From NCBI GenBank assembly GCA_031553915.1, contig JAVBKT010000011.1, positions 1 to 45,389 of the forward strand: a stretch of DNA of 45,389 nucleotides. The letters run 5' to 3'. This DNA comes from HGM13862 sp031553915. GTDB lineage: Bacteria; Bacillota; Dehalobacteriia; UBA4068. Each line of letters opens with the position of its first letter. Position 1 is the stretch's first letter. Under the pieces are notes generated by a model that made no database searches, had not been told where the DNA came from, and saw only the letters and a program-made list of their open reading frames with translations. Made by a program: the position numbers and the translations under genes. Shown here piece after piece: positions 25,344 through 32,541 of this stretch.

Positions 25344-26235
25344 GTCATTTATAATTGCGCAAATTATCTTGATGGCCCTGATTGTTTCCCTTTTCCTTGC
25401 TGGGGAAAAAACAACGGCTGAGCCTTGGCCTTTTCTCGGGGCCATAATTATCATTGAAATTTATTTTATTCTAAGCAATATTTTACGCAAAAATAATTCC
25501 CGCAAGCATGCGGATTTGATGATTCTTGTTTGGAGCTTCTTTTTGCTGTGGGAAATATTGGTGACCAAGCTTAATCTCGCCCACCCGGTGTTGATTCCCG
25601 CGCCGGAAAACGTTTTTGCTGTTTTCACCACTCAATACAAGTTTTTGGGTAGAAGTGTTATTTCGTCTTTAGAGTTATTATTGATTGGCACTGTCGGCGG
25701 CATTGCTCTGGGCATCGTCTTTGGTTTGGCTGTCGGATGGGTCAATAGATTGCGCGAGCTTTTCTACCCCATTGCCCAAGTTTTAGCGCCGATACCGCCT
25801 ATTGTTTATGCGCCGTATCTGATTGCCCTGATGCCTACTTTTCGCAGCGCCTCCGCTCTGGTAATCTTTCTGGGGATATTCTGGCCGACCTTTCTCAATA
25901 TGATTATCCGCGTCAGCACCATTGAGCCAAAGATTATGGATTCAGCGCGCGCGCTTGATTTGAACAATACCACTATGATTAAAGATATTCTCATTCCCTA
26001 TCTTTTGCCCGGCGTGGTTTCCGGGCTGAAGGTTACCCTCACCACCTCAGTGATGTTGTTGATTTTTGCGGAAATGATGGGGGCAACCAGCGGTATGGGC
26101 TATTATATTATCAACTATACCCATTATGCGAACTATACCAATGTTGTGGCCGGGATCATTTTAGTGGGTGTTGTGGTGATGATACTAAACTGGTTAGTAG
26201 GAAAGATTCAAAAGCACACGATCAAATGGTGTTAA
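25330..26235 (+). CDS. ABC transporter permease (NitT/TauT type)
   Basis: A 301-aa membrane protein with two extra N-terminal TM helices (about 8-23 and 33-50) before the usual core of five or six helices. The cytoplasmic EAA-like loop reads IMDSARALDLNNTTMIKDILIPYLLPG. It forms the membrane channel of the importer. The start overlaps the ATPase stop by 14 bp and the PadR gene begins 17 bp after its stop, so all four genes are one transcription unit. Confidence 0.93.
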   Translation: MFKTKSFIIAQIILMALIVSLFLAGEKTTAEPWPFLGAIIIIEIYFILSNILRKNNSRKHADLMILVWSFFLLWEILVTKLNLAHPVLIPAPENVFAVFTTQYKFLGRSVISSLELLLIGTVGGIALGIVFGLAVGWVNRLRELFYPIAQVLAPIPPIVYAPYLIALMPTFRSASALVIFLGIFWPTFLNMIIRVSTIEPKIMDSARALDLNNTTMIKDILIPYLLPGVVSGLKVTLTTSVMLLIFAEMMGATSGMGYYIINYTHYANYTNVVAGIILVGVVVMILNWLVGKIQKHTIKWC

Positions 26236-26252
26236 TTATTAAGGAGGCGTCT

Positions 26253-26618
26253 ATGCCAAGTTTACCTGAAGGAAGATGCGCTTGCTGCGGGGCAAATTTA
26301 GACCGCTTTATTCAACCGGTGGTGCTGGCAGCTATTGCCAAAGAGCCTTTAACCGGCTATGCCATTATCAAGCGGGTCTCAGAATATATCACTTTTGAAG
26401 AAAACGGCGCAGACCCTACCGGCGTTTACCGCTATCTGAAAATCATGCTCAAAAAAGGTCTGATTAAACAGAATTTCCCCAACAATGAGGATACTGAAAC
26501 GCCCTTTTACACTATTACGGAAACTGGTACAATCTGCCTCAAAAGCTGGCAGGATACCTTGTCCAACTATGCGGCAAAAATCAGCATCCTTGTTGATCAA
26601 TTGGATATTGATAGATAA
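26253..26618 (+). CDS. PadR-like transcriptional regulator with N-terminal cysteines
   Basis: A 121-aa protein with a winged-helix domain of PadR type: IQPVVLAAIAKEPLTGYAIIKRV forms the first helices, GVYRYLKIMLKKGLI the recognition region, and FYTITETG the wing. The N-terminus holds RCACCG, three cysteines that could bind a metal or sense redox state. The start is set by AAGGAGG 7 nt upstream. As the last gene of the ABC operon it probably represses it through the palindrome at 23371-23399. Effector unknown. Confidence 0.85.
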   Translation: MPSLPEGRCACCGANLDRFIQPVVLAAIAKEPLTGYAIIKRVSEYITFEENGADPTGVYRYLKIMLKKGLIKQNFPNNEDTETPFYTITETGTICLKSWQDTLSNYAAKISILVDQLDIDR

Positions 26619-26630
26619 TTTCTCCCTGAT

Positions 26631-26670
26631 AAAAGAGAGCCTACTGTCGGCCGGCAGTAGGCTCTCTTTT
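26631..26670. terminator. Bidirectional terminator between the ABC operon and the DctP-like gene
   Basis: Perfect 16-bp arms (26631-26646 and 26655-26670) have A-runs and T-runs on the outside, so the hairpin can stop both the plus-strand ABC operon and the minus-strand DctP gene. Confidence 0.92.
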
Positions 26671-26693
26671 ATTGTTTTGTATGTGCCGGCCCC

Positions 26694-27698
26694 TTACTGC
26701 CAGGCTGCTTTCTGCTCCGGCGTTAGTTCAATAATCTCCATCCCCCTTTGACGCAGTTCTTCAATGCTCTCAAGATGTTGCTCAGCGGCGAGCTGCCTTT
26801 GATCAGCCAGAAAAAGCGCTATGCAGCTAGCCAAAAGCTCCCGGTCCTCATCGCTCAGCTCCCCATACCAGGCCCTGTTTACCAGCAAAGGCCGCAGCGC
26901 ATAAGCATGCTCGCTCAGGGTCAGCGTTGATGAGTGGTCGTCAAGGTACATTGTCGCAATATTGGCCGGCGTCGCCTGATAAAGAGAAATTTCTTCCCGC
27001 ATCAAGCTCGGATAAAGCTCAGATAATGGCAAGGCTTGCGTTCTGGCATTTAGCCCTTCATACAGCTCAATCCAGGCGTCAGAACCGCTGATAGCGATCC
27101 TGCGGCCTCTGATATCAGCGGGGCTGATAATGGCGCCGCTGGATGAGGCTATGCATAATTGTCCGTCATAGGCAAAGCCCAGACAGAGCAAAGGTAACTG
27201 CTCCAGATCAGCCAAAACCGCTGCCATATCCGCGCCCAGCTCACCATCTACAGCAGCCATTGCTGAGGCAAAATCAGCATATTGATAGAACCCGTCCATG
27301 CTGCCCCAGACTTGCCAGCTGCCAGGGATGGTAAGCAGATAATCATCCATTGACTCCGGCGGCAAAGCAGCCAGATCTGAGCTTAAGGGAAAGGACATCT
27401 GAATGACACCGCTGCTGGTTAGAGCGACCAGCTCCGGGGCATCGCCCAATTCAAAATAGGGATAAATTTCAACCGCAAAATGCCCCTCTGAAAGCTCCTC
27501 CACCCTGGCGGCAAAATCGAGCAGGGCCAGATGCAAGGCATGTGTTTCCGCCAATTCATGGCCGATTTTGATTAAAATTGGCTGAATTTCCGCATCAGGG
27601 GTATCTGTCTCTGGCACATCAGCCCCATTTTGGTCAAGGCAGGCACAAAAGGCAAGCATAATCGCTAGCAGAAAAATGATTAGTAATTGTTTTTTCAT
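26694..27698 (-). CDS. TRAP-type (DctP-like) substrate-binding lipoprotein, orphan
   Basis: A 334-aa lipoprotein with signal peptide ending in the lipobox FCAC. The mature part fits DctP/TRAP binding proteins: IKIGHELAETHALHLALLDFAARVEELSEG at the start and the helix EELRQRGMEIIELTPEQKAAW at the end. TRAP carriers need DctQ and DctM membrane subunits, and none is encoded next to it. The mRNA appears leaderless: an extended -10 ends 6 bp before the ATG and there is no ribosome binding site. Ligand unknown. Confidence 0.83.
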   Translation of the reverse strand: MKKQLLIIFLLAIMLAFCACLDQNGADVPETDTPDAEIQPILIKIGHELAETHALHLALLDFAARVEELSEGHFAVEIYPYFELGDAPELVALTSSGVIQMSFPLSSDLAALPPESMDDYLLTIPGSWQVWGSMDGFYQYADFASAMAAVDGELGADMAAVLADLEQLPLLCLGFAYDGQLCIASSSGAIISPADIRGRRIAISGSDAWIELYEGLNARTQALPLSELYPSLMREEISLYQATPANIATMYLDDHSSTLTLSEHAYALRPLLVNRAWYGELSDEDRELLASCIALFLADQRQLAAEQHLESIEELRQRGMEIIELTPEQKAAWQ

Positions 27699-27713
27699 AG
27701 TGTTATTATAGCA
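27699..27713 (-). promoter_or_regulatory. Extended -10 promoter directly before the DctP-like gene
   Basis: On the minus strand TGC plus TATAAT (27705-27713) is followed by AACACT and then the ATG at 27698. Transcription would begin at or within a base or two of the A of ATG. No convincing -35 is seen at 17 bp. Confidence 0.65.
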
Positions 27714-27824
27714 TATTTAAAGCTGTACAGCTATCAAAATTTGAAAACAGGAGTATTCATAAGTAAACTGGTAAAATACTTAGAAAAAATTAGATATCAC
27801 TTGAAAATTTCCTAATTTTACCAC

Positions 27825-27854
27825 TTGATATTTCTGACCTTTTTTGATTATTAT
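27825..27854 (+). promoter_or_regulatory. groESL promoter
   Basis: The -35 TTGATA (27825-27830) is 18 bp from the -10-like TATTAT (27849-27854), just upstream of CIRCE. The TATATA three bases further on could shift the exact -10. Confidence 0.55.
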
Positions 27855-27865
27855 ATAAGCATCCG

Positions 27866-27892
27866 CTAGCACTCAAAGACGACGAGTGCTAA
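27866..27892 (+). promoter_or_regulatory. CIRCE operator (HrcA binding site)
   Basis: CTAGCACTC (27866-27874), nine bases, GAGTGCTAA (27884-27892): the classic 9-9-9 heat-shock operator with one change from consensus in the left arm (C for T). It lies between promoter and groES, so HrcA should repress groESL here. hrcA itself is not in the window. Confidence 0.97.
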
Positions 27893-27921
27893 TAATATCA
27901 ATTATTACAGGAGGGCTCTAC

Positions 27922-28212
27922 ATGAAAATTCAACCGTTAGGAGAACGCGTATTGGTTAAACCAATGCCGTCTGAAGAAGTAACCAAAAGCGGCATTGTCA
28001 TCCCGGACACTGCCAAAGAAAAACCACAACAAGGTGCAATTATTGCTGTCGGCCCCGGCCGTCTGCTTGATGATGGCAGCAGATCTGATATTGAAGTCAA
28101 AGTCGGTGATATTGTTCTTTATGCCAAATATTCCGGCACAGAATTCAAATATGACGGCGAAGAATTCATGGTCTTAAACGCTGACCGTGATATCTTGGCT
28201 ATTCTTAGTTAA
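27922..28212 (+). CDS. groES: Co-chaperonin GroES
   Basis: The 96-aa heptameric lid of the GroEL chamber. It begins MKIQPLGERVLVKPMPSEEVTKSGI, contains the conserved GDIVLYAKYSGTEFKYDGEEF, and ends DRDILAIL. The ATG follows AGGAGGG by 7 nt. groEL starts 37 bp after its stop. Confidence 0.98.
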   Translation: MKIQPLGERVLVKPMPSEEVTKSGIVIPDTAKEKPQQGAIIAVGPGRLLDDGSRSDIEVKVGDIVLYAKYSGTEFKYDGEEFMVLNADRDILAILS

Positions 28213-28249
28213 CAATTATCTATAAATAAAAATTGGAGGTATTATTGAT

Positions 28250-29866
28250 ATGGCAAAACAAATCGTATTTGATGCCGAGGCCCGCTATGCCCTGGAGCGT
28301 GGTGTAAATGCCCTTGCAGACGCAGTAAAAATTACTCTCGGCCCCAAAGGCCGCAATGTTGTTTTAGAAAGAAAGTATGGCTCTCCGCTTATCACCAATG
28401 ACGGCGTGACTATTGCCAAAGAAATTGATCTGGAAAACCCTTTGGAAAACATGGGCGCGCAGCTGGTGAAAGAAGTTGCGGTTAAAACAAATGACGTTGC
28501 CGGCGACGGCACCACTACCGCTACCCTGCTGGCTCAAAGTATTATCCGCGAAGGCTTAAAAAACGTAGCCGCAGGCGCCAACCCCATCATCCTCAAAAAA
28601 GGTATTGAGATGGCCACCGCAGTTGCGGTAGAAGAGCTGAAGAAAAACTCTCAGCCGGTCAACGGCAAAAAAGAAATCGGCCAGGTTGCCGCCATCTCCG
28701 CCAATGATGCGGAAATCGGCGAAACTATTGCTGACGCCATGGACAAAGTCGGCAATGACGGCGTAATCACTGTTGAGGAAAGCCAAGGCTTTGAAACCAC
28801 CTCTGAAGTAGTTGAGGGCATGCAGTTTGACCGCGGTTACCTCTCCCCTTATATGGTAACTGATACCGAAAAAATGGAAGCAGTTTTGGATAGCCCCTAT
28901 ATCCTTTTAACTGATAAAAAAATCAGCACCATCAATGAAATCCTGCCCCTTTTAGAGCAGGTTGTCAAAAGCGGCAAACAAATGCTGATTCTGGCTGAAG
29001 ATATCGAGGGCGAAGCCCAAGCTACCCTGATTTTGAATAAACTGCGCGGCACATTTACCTGCGTGGCTGTCAAAGCTCCCGGCTTTGGTGAAAGACGTAA
29101 AGCTATGCTCCAGGATATCGCTATCCTCACCGGCGGCACTGTTATTTCTGAAGACCTGGGCATTAAGCTGGAAAACGCGACTATCGATATGCTGGGCGGC
29201 GCACGCCAGGTCAAGATCACCAAAGAATTCACCACCATCATTGACGGCAATGGCGACAAAGATGAAATTGCCGGCCGCCTGGGCACCATGAAACGTGAAC
29301 TGGAAAGCACCAGCTCTGATTTTGACCGGGAAAAAATTCAAGAAAGAATGGCTAAACTGGCTGGCGGCGTTGCTGTAATCAAAGTCGGCGCTGCTACTGA
29401 AACTGAGCTCAAAGAAAAGAAACTGCGCTATGAGGACGCTCTTTCTGCGACACGCGCCGCAGTTGAGGAAGGCTTTGTGTCTGGCGGCGGCTTGGCGCTG
29501 CTTGAGGCCATCCCGGCCATAGACGCGCTGAAAGCTGAAGGCGATGTGCAAACCGGTATCAATATCATCAAAAAAGCTTTGGAAGAACCGGTTAAACAAA
29601 TCGCTTATAATGCCGGACTCGAGGGCGCGGTGATCGTCGAAAAAACTAAACAAGAACCCAAAGGCATTGGCTTTAACGCTGCCAATGAAACCTTTGAAAA
29701 TATGATTGACGCCGGTATTTTGGACCCCACTAAGGTCACCCGTTCTGCACTCCAGCATGCGGCCTCTATCGCATCCCTGTTGCTGACAACCGAAACCTTG
29801 GTAGCCGATATCCCGCAGCCTGCAGCTGCTGCTCCTGCGGCTCCCGGTGGCTATGACATGATGTAA
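28250..29866 (+). CDS. groEL: Chaperonin GroEL
   Basis: The 538-aa chaperonin subunit that folds proteins in an ATP-driven double ring. It has LGPKGRNVVLERKYGSP and VAGDGTTTATLLAQ in the ATP site, the intermediate and apical domains in order, and a short glycine/methionine tail GGYDMM. GGAGG precedes the ATG. It is co-transcribed with groES under CIRCE and followed by a hairpin. Confidence 0.99.
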   Translation: MAKQIVFDAEARYALERGVNALADAVKITLGPKGRNVVLERKYGSPLITNDGVTIAKEIDLENPLENMGAQLVKEVAVKTNDVAGDGTTTATLLAQSIIREGLKNVAAGANPIILKKGIEMATAVAVEELKKNSQPVNGKKEIGQVAAISANDAEIGETIADAMDKVGNDGVITVEESQGFETTSEVVEGMQFDRGYLSPYMVTDTEKMEAVLDSPYILLTDKKISTINEILPLLEQVVKSGKQMLILAEDIEGEAQATLILNKLRGTFTCVAVKAPGFGERRKAMLQDIAILTGGTVISEDLGIKLENATIDMLGGARQVKITKEFTTIIDGNGDKDEIAGRLGTMKRELESTSSDFDREKIQERMAKLAGGVAVIKVGAATETELKEKKLRYEDALSATRAAVEEGFVSGGGLALLEAIPAIDALKAEGDVQTGINIIKKALEEPVKQIAYNAGLEGAVIVEKTKQEPKGIGFNAANETFENMIDAGILDPTKVTRSALQHAASIASLLLTTETLVADIPQPAAAAPAAPGGYDMM

Positions 29867-29883
29867 GACGGTATCAAACGAAT

Positions 29884-29914
29884 AAATCCGGCATAGTATA
29901 GCTATGCCGGATTT
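29884..29914 (+). terminator. groESL terminator
   Basis: A perfect 13-bp stem (29884-29896 with 29902-29914, loop TATAG) begins 17 bp after the groEL stop. The T-tract is short (ATTTACTTTA), so it may be leaky towards the next gene. Confidence 0.75.
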
Positions 29915-29951
29915 ACTTTATCAAGGAGAATATAGCAAGAAAGGAGCAGCT

Positions 29952-30446
29952 ATGAATTTTTATGATGATTTAGGGACTGCTATGCAAAACCTCACGCAAA
30001 GAGGCGCCTTCTTAACAGTCAAAAACAAAGATAATACAGTTAACACCATGACTATCTCCTGGGGCTATATCGGCTTTAGCTGGAATATACCCCATTTTAT
30101 CACCCTGGTACGTCCGCAGCGTTATACTCATGAACTTTTGGAGAATGCCGATAGTTTTACGATCAGTGTTCCTTATAGTGACGATATGAAAGATGCGCTG
30201 ATGCTTTGCGGCTCCAAATCCGGGCGCGATATTAACAAAATGGAGGCAGCCAAACTCACCTATCTTCCTGCCCAAGAAGTAGCCTCCCCCATTGTAGATA
30301 ACTGCGCCATCTATTATGAATGCCAGCTTGCCTATGTTGATACTATTCATGTAGATAAATTGCCGAAAGACGTATCCGCGCTTAATTATAACGGCGATTA
30401 TCATGATCTCTATTTTGGCGAAATTGTCGCTGTTTATAAAAAATAA
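29952..30446 (+). CDS. Flavin reductase-like (FMN-binding split barrel) protein
   Basis: A 164-aa protein resembling the flavin reductase / FMN-binding split-barrel family: an early core strand RGAFLTVKNKDNTVNTMTISWG and TLVRPQRYTHELLENADSFTISVP around residues 48-75. Conserved LCGSKSGRD follows. Such proteins bind FMN and reduce it or serve as small flavoproteins in anaerobes. The ATG has AAGGAGCAGCT upstream. It lies 85 bp after groEL and may be partly read from that promoter. Confidence 0.85.
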   Translation: MNFYDDLGTAMQNLTQRGAFLTVKNKDNTVNTMTISWGYIGFSWNIPHFITLVRPQRYTHELLENADSFTISVPYSDDMKDALMLCGSKSGRDINKMEAAKLTYLPAQEVASPIVDNCAIYYECQLAYVDTIHVDKLPKDVSALNYNGDYHDLYFGEIVAVYKK

Positions 30447-30470
30447 CCTGCCAAAGGCAGGTTATTTTTT
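30438..30470. terminator. Bidirectional terminator
   Basis: A perfect 15-bp stem (30438-30452 with 30456-30470, loop AAA) with A-runs outside left and T-runs outside right overlaps the stop of the flavin reductase gene. It can also end minus-strand transcription from the gene at 30499-31176. Confidence 0.92.
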
Positions 30471-30498
30471 GGACTGTAGCAAAGGCACAGTCGGCTGT

Positions 30499-31176
30499 TT
30501 ATTGCTGCACCAATTCAAGAGGAGCCTCAATTTTGATACCGTCATCCTCATTAAAAACGGCAAAAGCGCGCATAGTGGTATTGGGGTTCTCTTTTAGGGT
30601 AGCGATAATTTCCGCGTGCAGCAAATTTCCCCAACGGCTCACCGCCACCACATACTTCACATCAGTGAAAAACTCGGCAATCCAGCCGCTGGGCACCGGC
30701 GTCACCGCAAAATTATAGCAGGCGCGGCCGCTTTCGGTGTCACGGCCCAAATAGGCGATCTCAATCAGCTCTTCGTACATAAAGGCGGCAGAGGGCTCCA
30801 GCTCTGCATAAAAAGCAGCTGCCTCAGCCAAATCAACCACACTATGGCCCTGCCAGGCTTGGTCGAGATTATCATAGCGGTAAATATTATTATCCTGATA
30901 GTACAGCTCCAAATCTGTACCCAAAACCCGTCCTTTAATGTGGCGGCGCTCTGTTGTCATCTCGCCTTTTAACCAAAAATATTCCCGCGCGTCGCCGTCA
31001 ACCTCGATCATGCAGGAAAATTCGTAGCTGCCTGCGGCCATCAGGGTACTGGCTATGGCATCCGGCACAGTGGCTGCCCGCGGTGGAATATATGTGAGCA
31101 AAAGCGCTGCGGCCAAACATATTGCCGCGATAATAAACAATTTTAAATATTTTTTGTCTTTGATAAAACTGCGCAT
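30499..31176 (-). CDS. Membrane-anchored protein of unknown function
   Basis: I do not recognise this 225-aa protein. It has a basic N-terminus, one TM helix (about residues 12-31) and an extracytoplasmic part rich in beta-strand-like sequence with pairs of aromatic residues (SYEFSCMIEVDGDAREYFWLKG, LELYYQDNNIYRYDN). The pattern loosely recalls LolA/LppX-like or sigma-regulator lipoprotein folds, but the similarity is not strong enough for a call. The start MRSFIK follows GGGAGGG. It is monocistronic on the minus strand. Confidence 0.7.
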   Translation of the reverse strand: MRSFIKDKKYLKLFIIAAICLAAALLLTYIPPRAATVPDAIASTLMAAGSYEFSCMIEVDGDAREYFWLKGEMTTERRHIKGRVLGTDLELYYQDNNIYRYDNLDQAWQGHSVVDLAEAAAFYAELEPSAAFMYEELIEIAYLGRDTESGRACYNFAVTPVPSGWIAEFFTDVKYVVAVSRWGNLLHAEIIATLKENPNTTMRAFAVFNEDDGIKIEAPLELVQQ

Positions 31177-31283
31177 AACTAACCCTCCCAAATATCAGAA
31201 TAATAGCAAAAAGATCAAACGCAACCCAGATAGATTGATGGCTTTTTCTTTTTAAATACTTATGTGTATACAGGCCAAAACAT
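31177..31283. other. Short AT-rich gap before the inverted-repeat element
   Basis: I see no gene, RNA or clear promoter here beyond AT-rich sequence that may hold the promoter of the 30499-31176 gene. Confidence 0.5.
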
Positions 31284-31571
31284 GCTTAGCCATTAGGAAT
31301 ACGAACTCATACGCCCCGGACGGCGCCTGGTCGAGCTGGGGCTTTGTTATCGCTCCTATGCAGGCCGGCAGCCTGCCTTCGTCGCTCTGCCTAGCCCAAC
31401 ACGACCATCCATCCGTCGGGGGTGCCTGCAGTTTTGGCGTAAAAACAGTGAGCAGATCCTGGTGAAAAAATTATTTTTCGTAGTATATCTACGAGAAGTA
31501 ATTTTTTCAACGAGAGATGCCAGCGTTTTCCCGTCAAAACCGTATGGGGTTCGCATCCCCAATGGCTAGGC
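31284..31571. mobile_element. Non-coding element with terminal inverted repeats (MITE-like or structured RNA)
   Basis: The two ends are imperfect inverted repeats of about 28 bp: left 31287-31313 reads TAGCCATTAGGAATACG and on; right 31541-31568, on the other strand, reads TAGCCATTGGGGATGCG and on. The arms differ by four transitions and one gap. Inside lie GCAGGC/GCCTGC (near 31360-31377) and a long hairpin (31459-31507). The left half is GC-rich, unlike its neighbours. No transposase or convincing reading frame is present, and I see no clear target duplication. The right end includes the comF stop codon. Confidence 0.5.
31459..31507 (+). repeat. Long AT-rich hairpin inside the element
   Basis: Arms of about 21 bases, TGAAAAAATTATTTTTCGTA on the left and its near complement on the right, flank the loop TATAT. 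The two differences are G-U compatible when read as plus-strand RNA. Confidence 0.7.
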
Positions 31572-32285
31572 TGAGGTATAGCCTGCGGCGACACTAAGAT
31601 AGCTGACTGAGTTGGCCTGATTTTTGAGCAGCATTTGGCTGCATATTTCTGCGGTGGCTCCGGTAGTAAAAATATCGTCCAGCAAAAGGATGTTTTTGCC
31701 CTTGGCCTCTGGCATGGCAATAAAAGAGCCTTTAAGCTCGGCAATCCTTTGGCTGCGTTTGAGCTCATACAAGGGCGCCGTCTCTTTGATTCTTTGCAGC
31801 AGCTGCGGTTGATGGCTGAGATTCCTTTCCTTGGCAACGATATAGCTGAGCAGCTCCGCCTGATTATATCCACGTTCAGCCAAACGGTTTGCGTGTAGCG
31901 GCACCGGGAGGATGGCGTCAAAATGCGTGTTAGGATAATAGCGGTCATACACAGTGAGCAGCAAATCGGCCAGCTGGCGGCGATAGCCTGTCTGCTGATG
32001 ATATTTGAAGGCAATCAAAATATCCCGGATACGGTCTTGATAGGGAAGCGCGGCATAGGCGGAGACAAAGGCCGGGGCCTGATGGCGGCAAGCCGGACAA
32101 AGATAATGCTCGGTCTCGGTTAAAGCAATAAAAGTGGCGCAAGCCGGGCATTTGCGCAGCTCAGGCATTTTTATGCTGCAGCTGGGGCATAGCGGTTCAT
32201 TGATCGCCAGATCGTTGCAAGCGAGACAATCTCTTTGCGGAAAAAATACTGAGGCCAAGGCTTTACCCCAAGCATATCTGTCCAC
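31566..32285 (-). CDS. comF: ComF family phosphoribosyltransferase-like protein
   Basis: ComF proteins take part in single-strand DNA uptake during natural competence, and homologues occur in non-competent species. The 239-aa protein has an N-terminal zinc region with four CxxC pairs (CLAC, CPSC, CPAC, CPAC) and a C-terminal PRTase fold with the PRPP loop LLLDDIFTTGAT. It starts at GTG with GGAGG 8 nt upstream. Its TAG stop is the first codon of the neighbouring inverted repeat, so the extreme C-terminus may have been altered by that element. No other competence gene is near. Confidence 0.93.
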   Translation of the reverse strand: MDRYAWGKALASVFFPQRDCLACNDLAINEPLCPSCSIKMPELRKCPACATFIALTETEHYLCPACRHQAPAFVSAYAALPYQDRIRDILIAFKYHQQTGYRRQLADLLLTVYDRYYPNTHFDAILPVPLHANRLAERGYNQAELLSYIVAKERNLSHQPQLLQRIKETAPLYELKRSQRIAELKGSFIAMPEAKGKNILLLDDIFTTGATAEICSQMLLKNQANSVSYLSVAAGYTSA

Positions 32286-32320
32286 TGTTTGCCGCCTCCT
32301 TTGTCAATCTGAAATTTTTT

Positions 32321-32361
32321 ATTAATTATAACACATATTGTCTATATGTGTTATAATTAAT
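32321..32361. promoter_or_regulatory. Perfect 18-bp palindrome between comF and ftsE
   Basis: ATTAATTATAACACATAT (32321-32338), loop TGTCT, and its exact complement (32344-32361). Each arm carries a TATAAT on one strand, so the palindrome may hold divergent -10 elements, an operator, or a cruciform. It is too far from a T-tract to be a terminator. Confidence 0.6.
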
Positions 32362-32541
32362 AACTATGAAGAGCAAAAACTACTGCAATTTGTATTTTTT
32401 GCTGAGGGTACAACTATATATCCGTCAAAGCAACAAGTTATCCACAGAGTATTGTGAATTATTTGTGGAGAAAAGAGGAATAAAGACGGCAATGTAGAAA
32501 TGACGTGAGAAGATGATTTTTGCCCGAAAATGGAGGACTTT

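Noticed and set aside
28952..29758. 268-codon open frame antisense to groEL
   Set aside because: It lies wholly inside groEL on the other strand. Its Phe/Ser-rich composition is the usual mirror of a Glu/Lys-rich gene.
31262..31562. Two short open frames in the inverted-repeat element
   Set aside because: They overlap each other on opposite strands, lack ribosome binding sites and span the hairpins, so coding is unlikely.
31391..32014. 207-codon frame overlapping comF in another frame
   Set aside because: comF has zinc and PRPP motifs; the other frame is basic, low in structure and continues into the repeat element.
32438..32446. DnaA-box match TTATCCACA upstream of ftsE, and TGTGTATAA at 35524
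   Set aside because: Single boxes occur by chance at this frequency. There is no cluster, dnaA or AT-rich unwinding region to support an origin.
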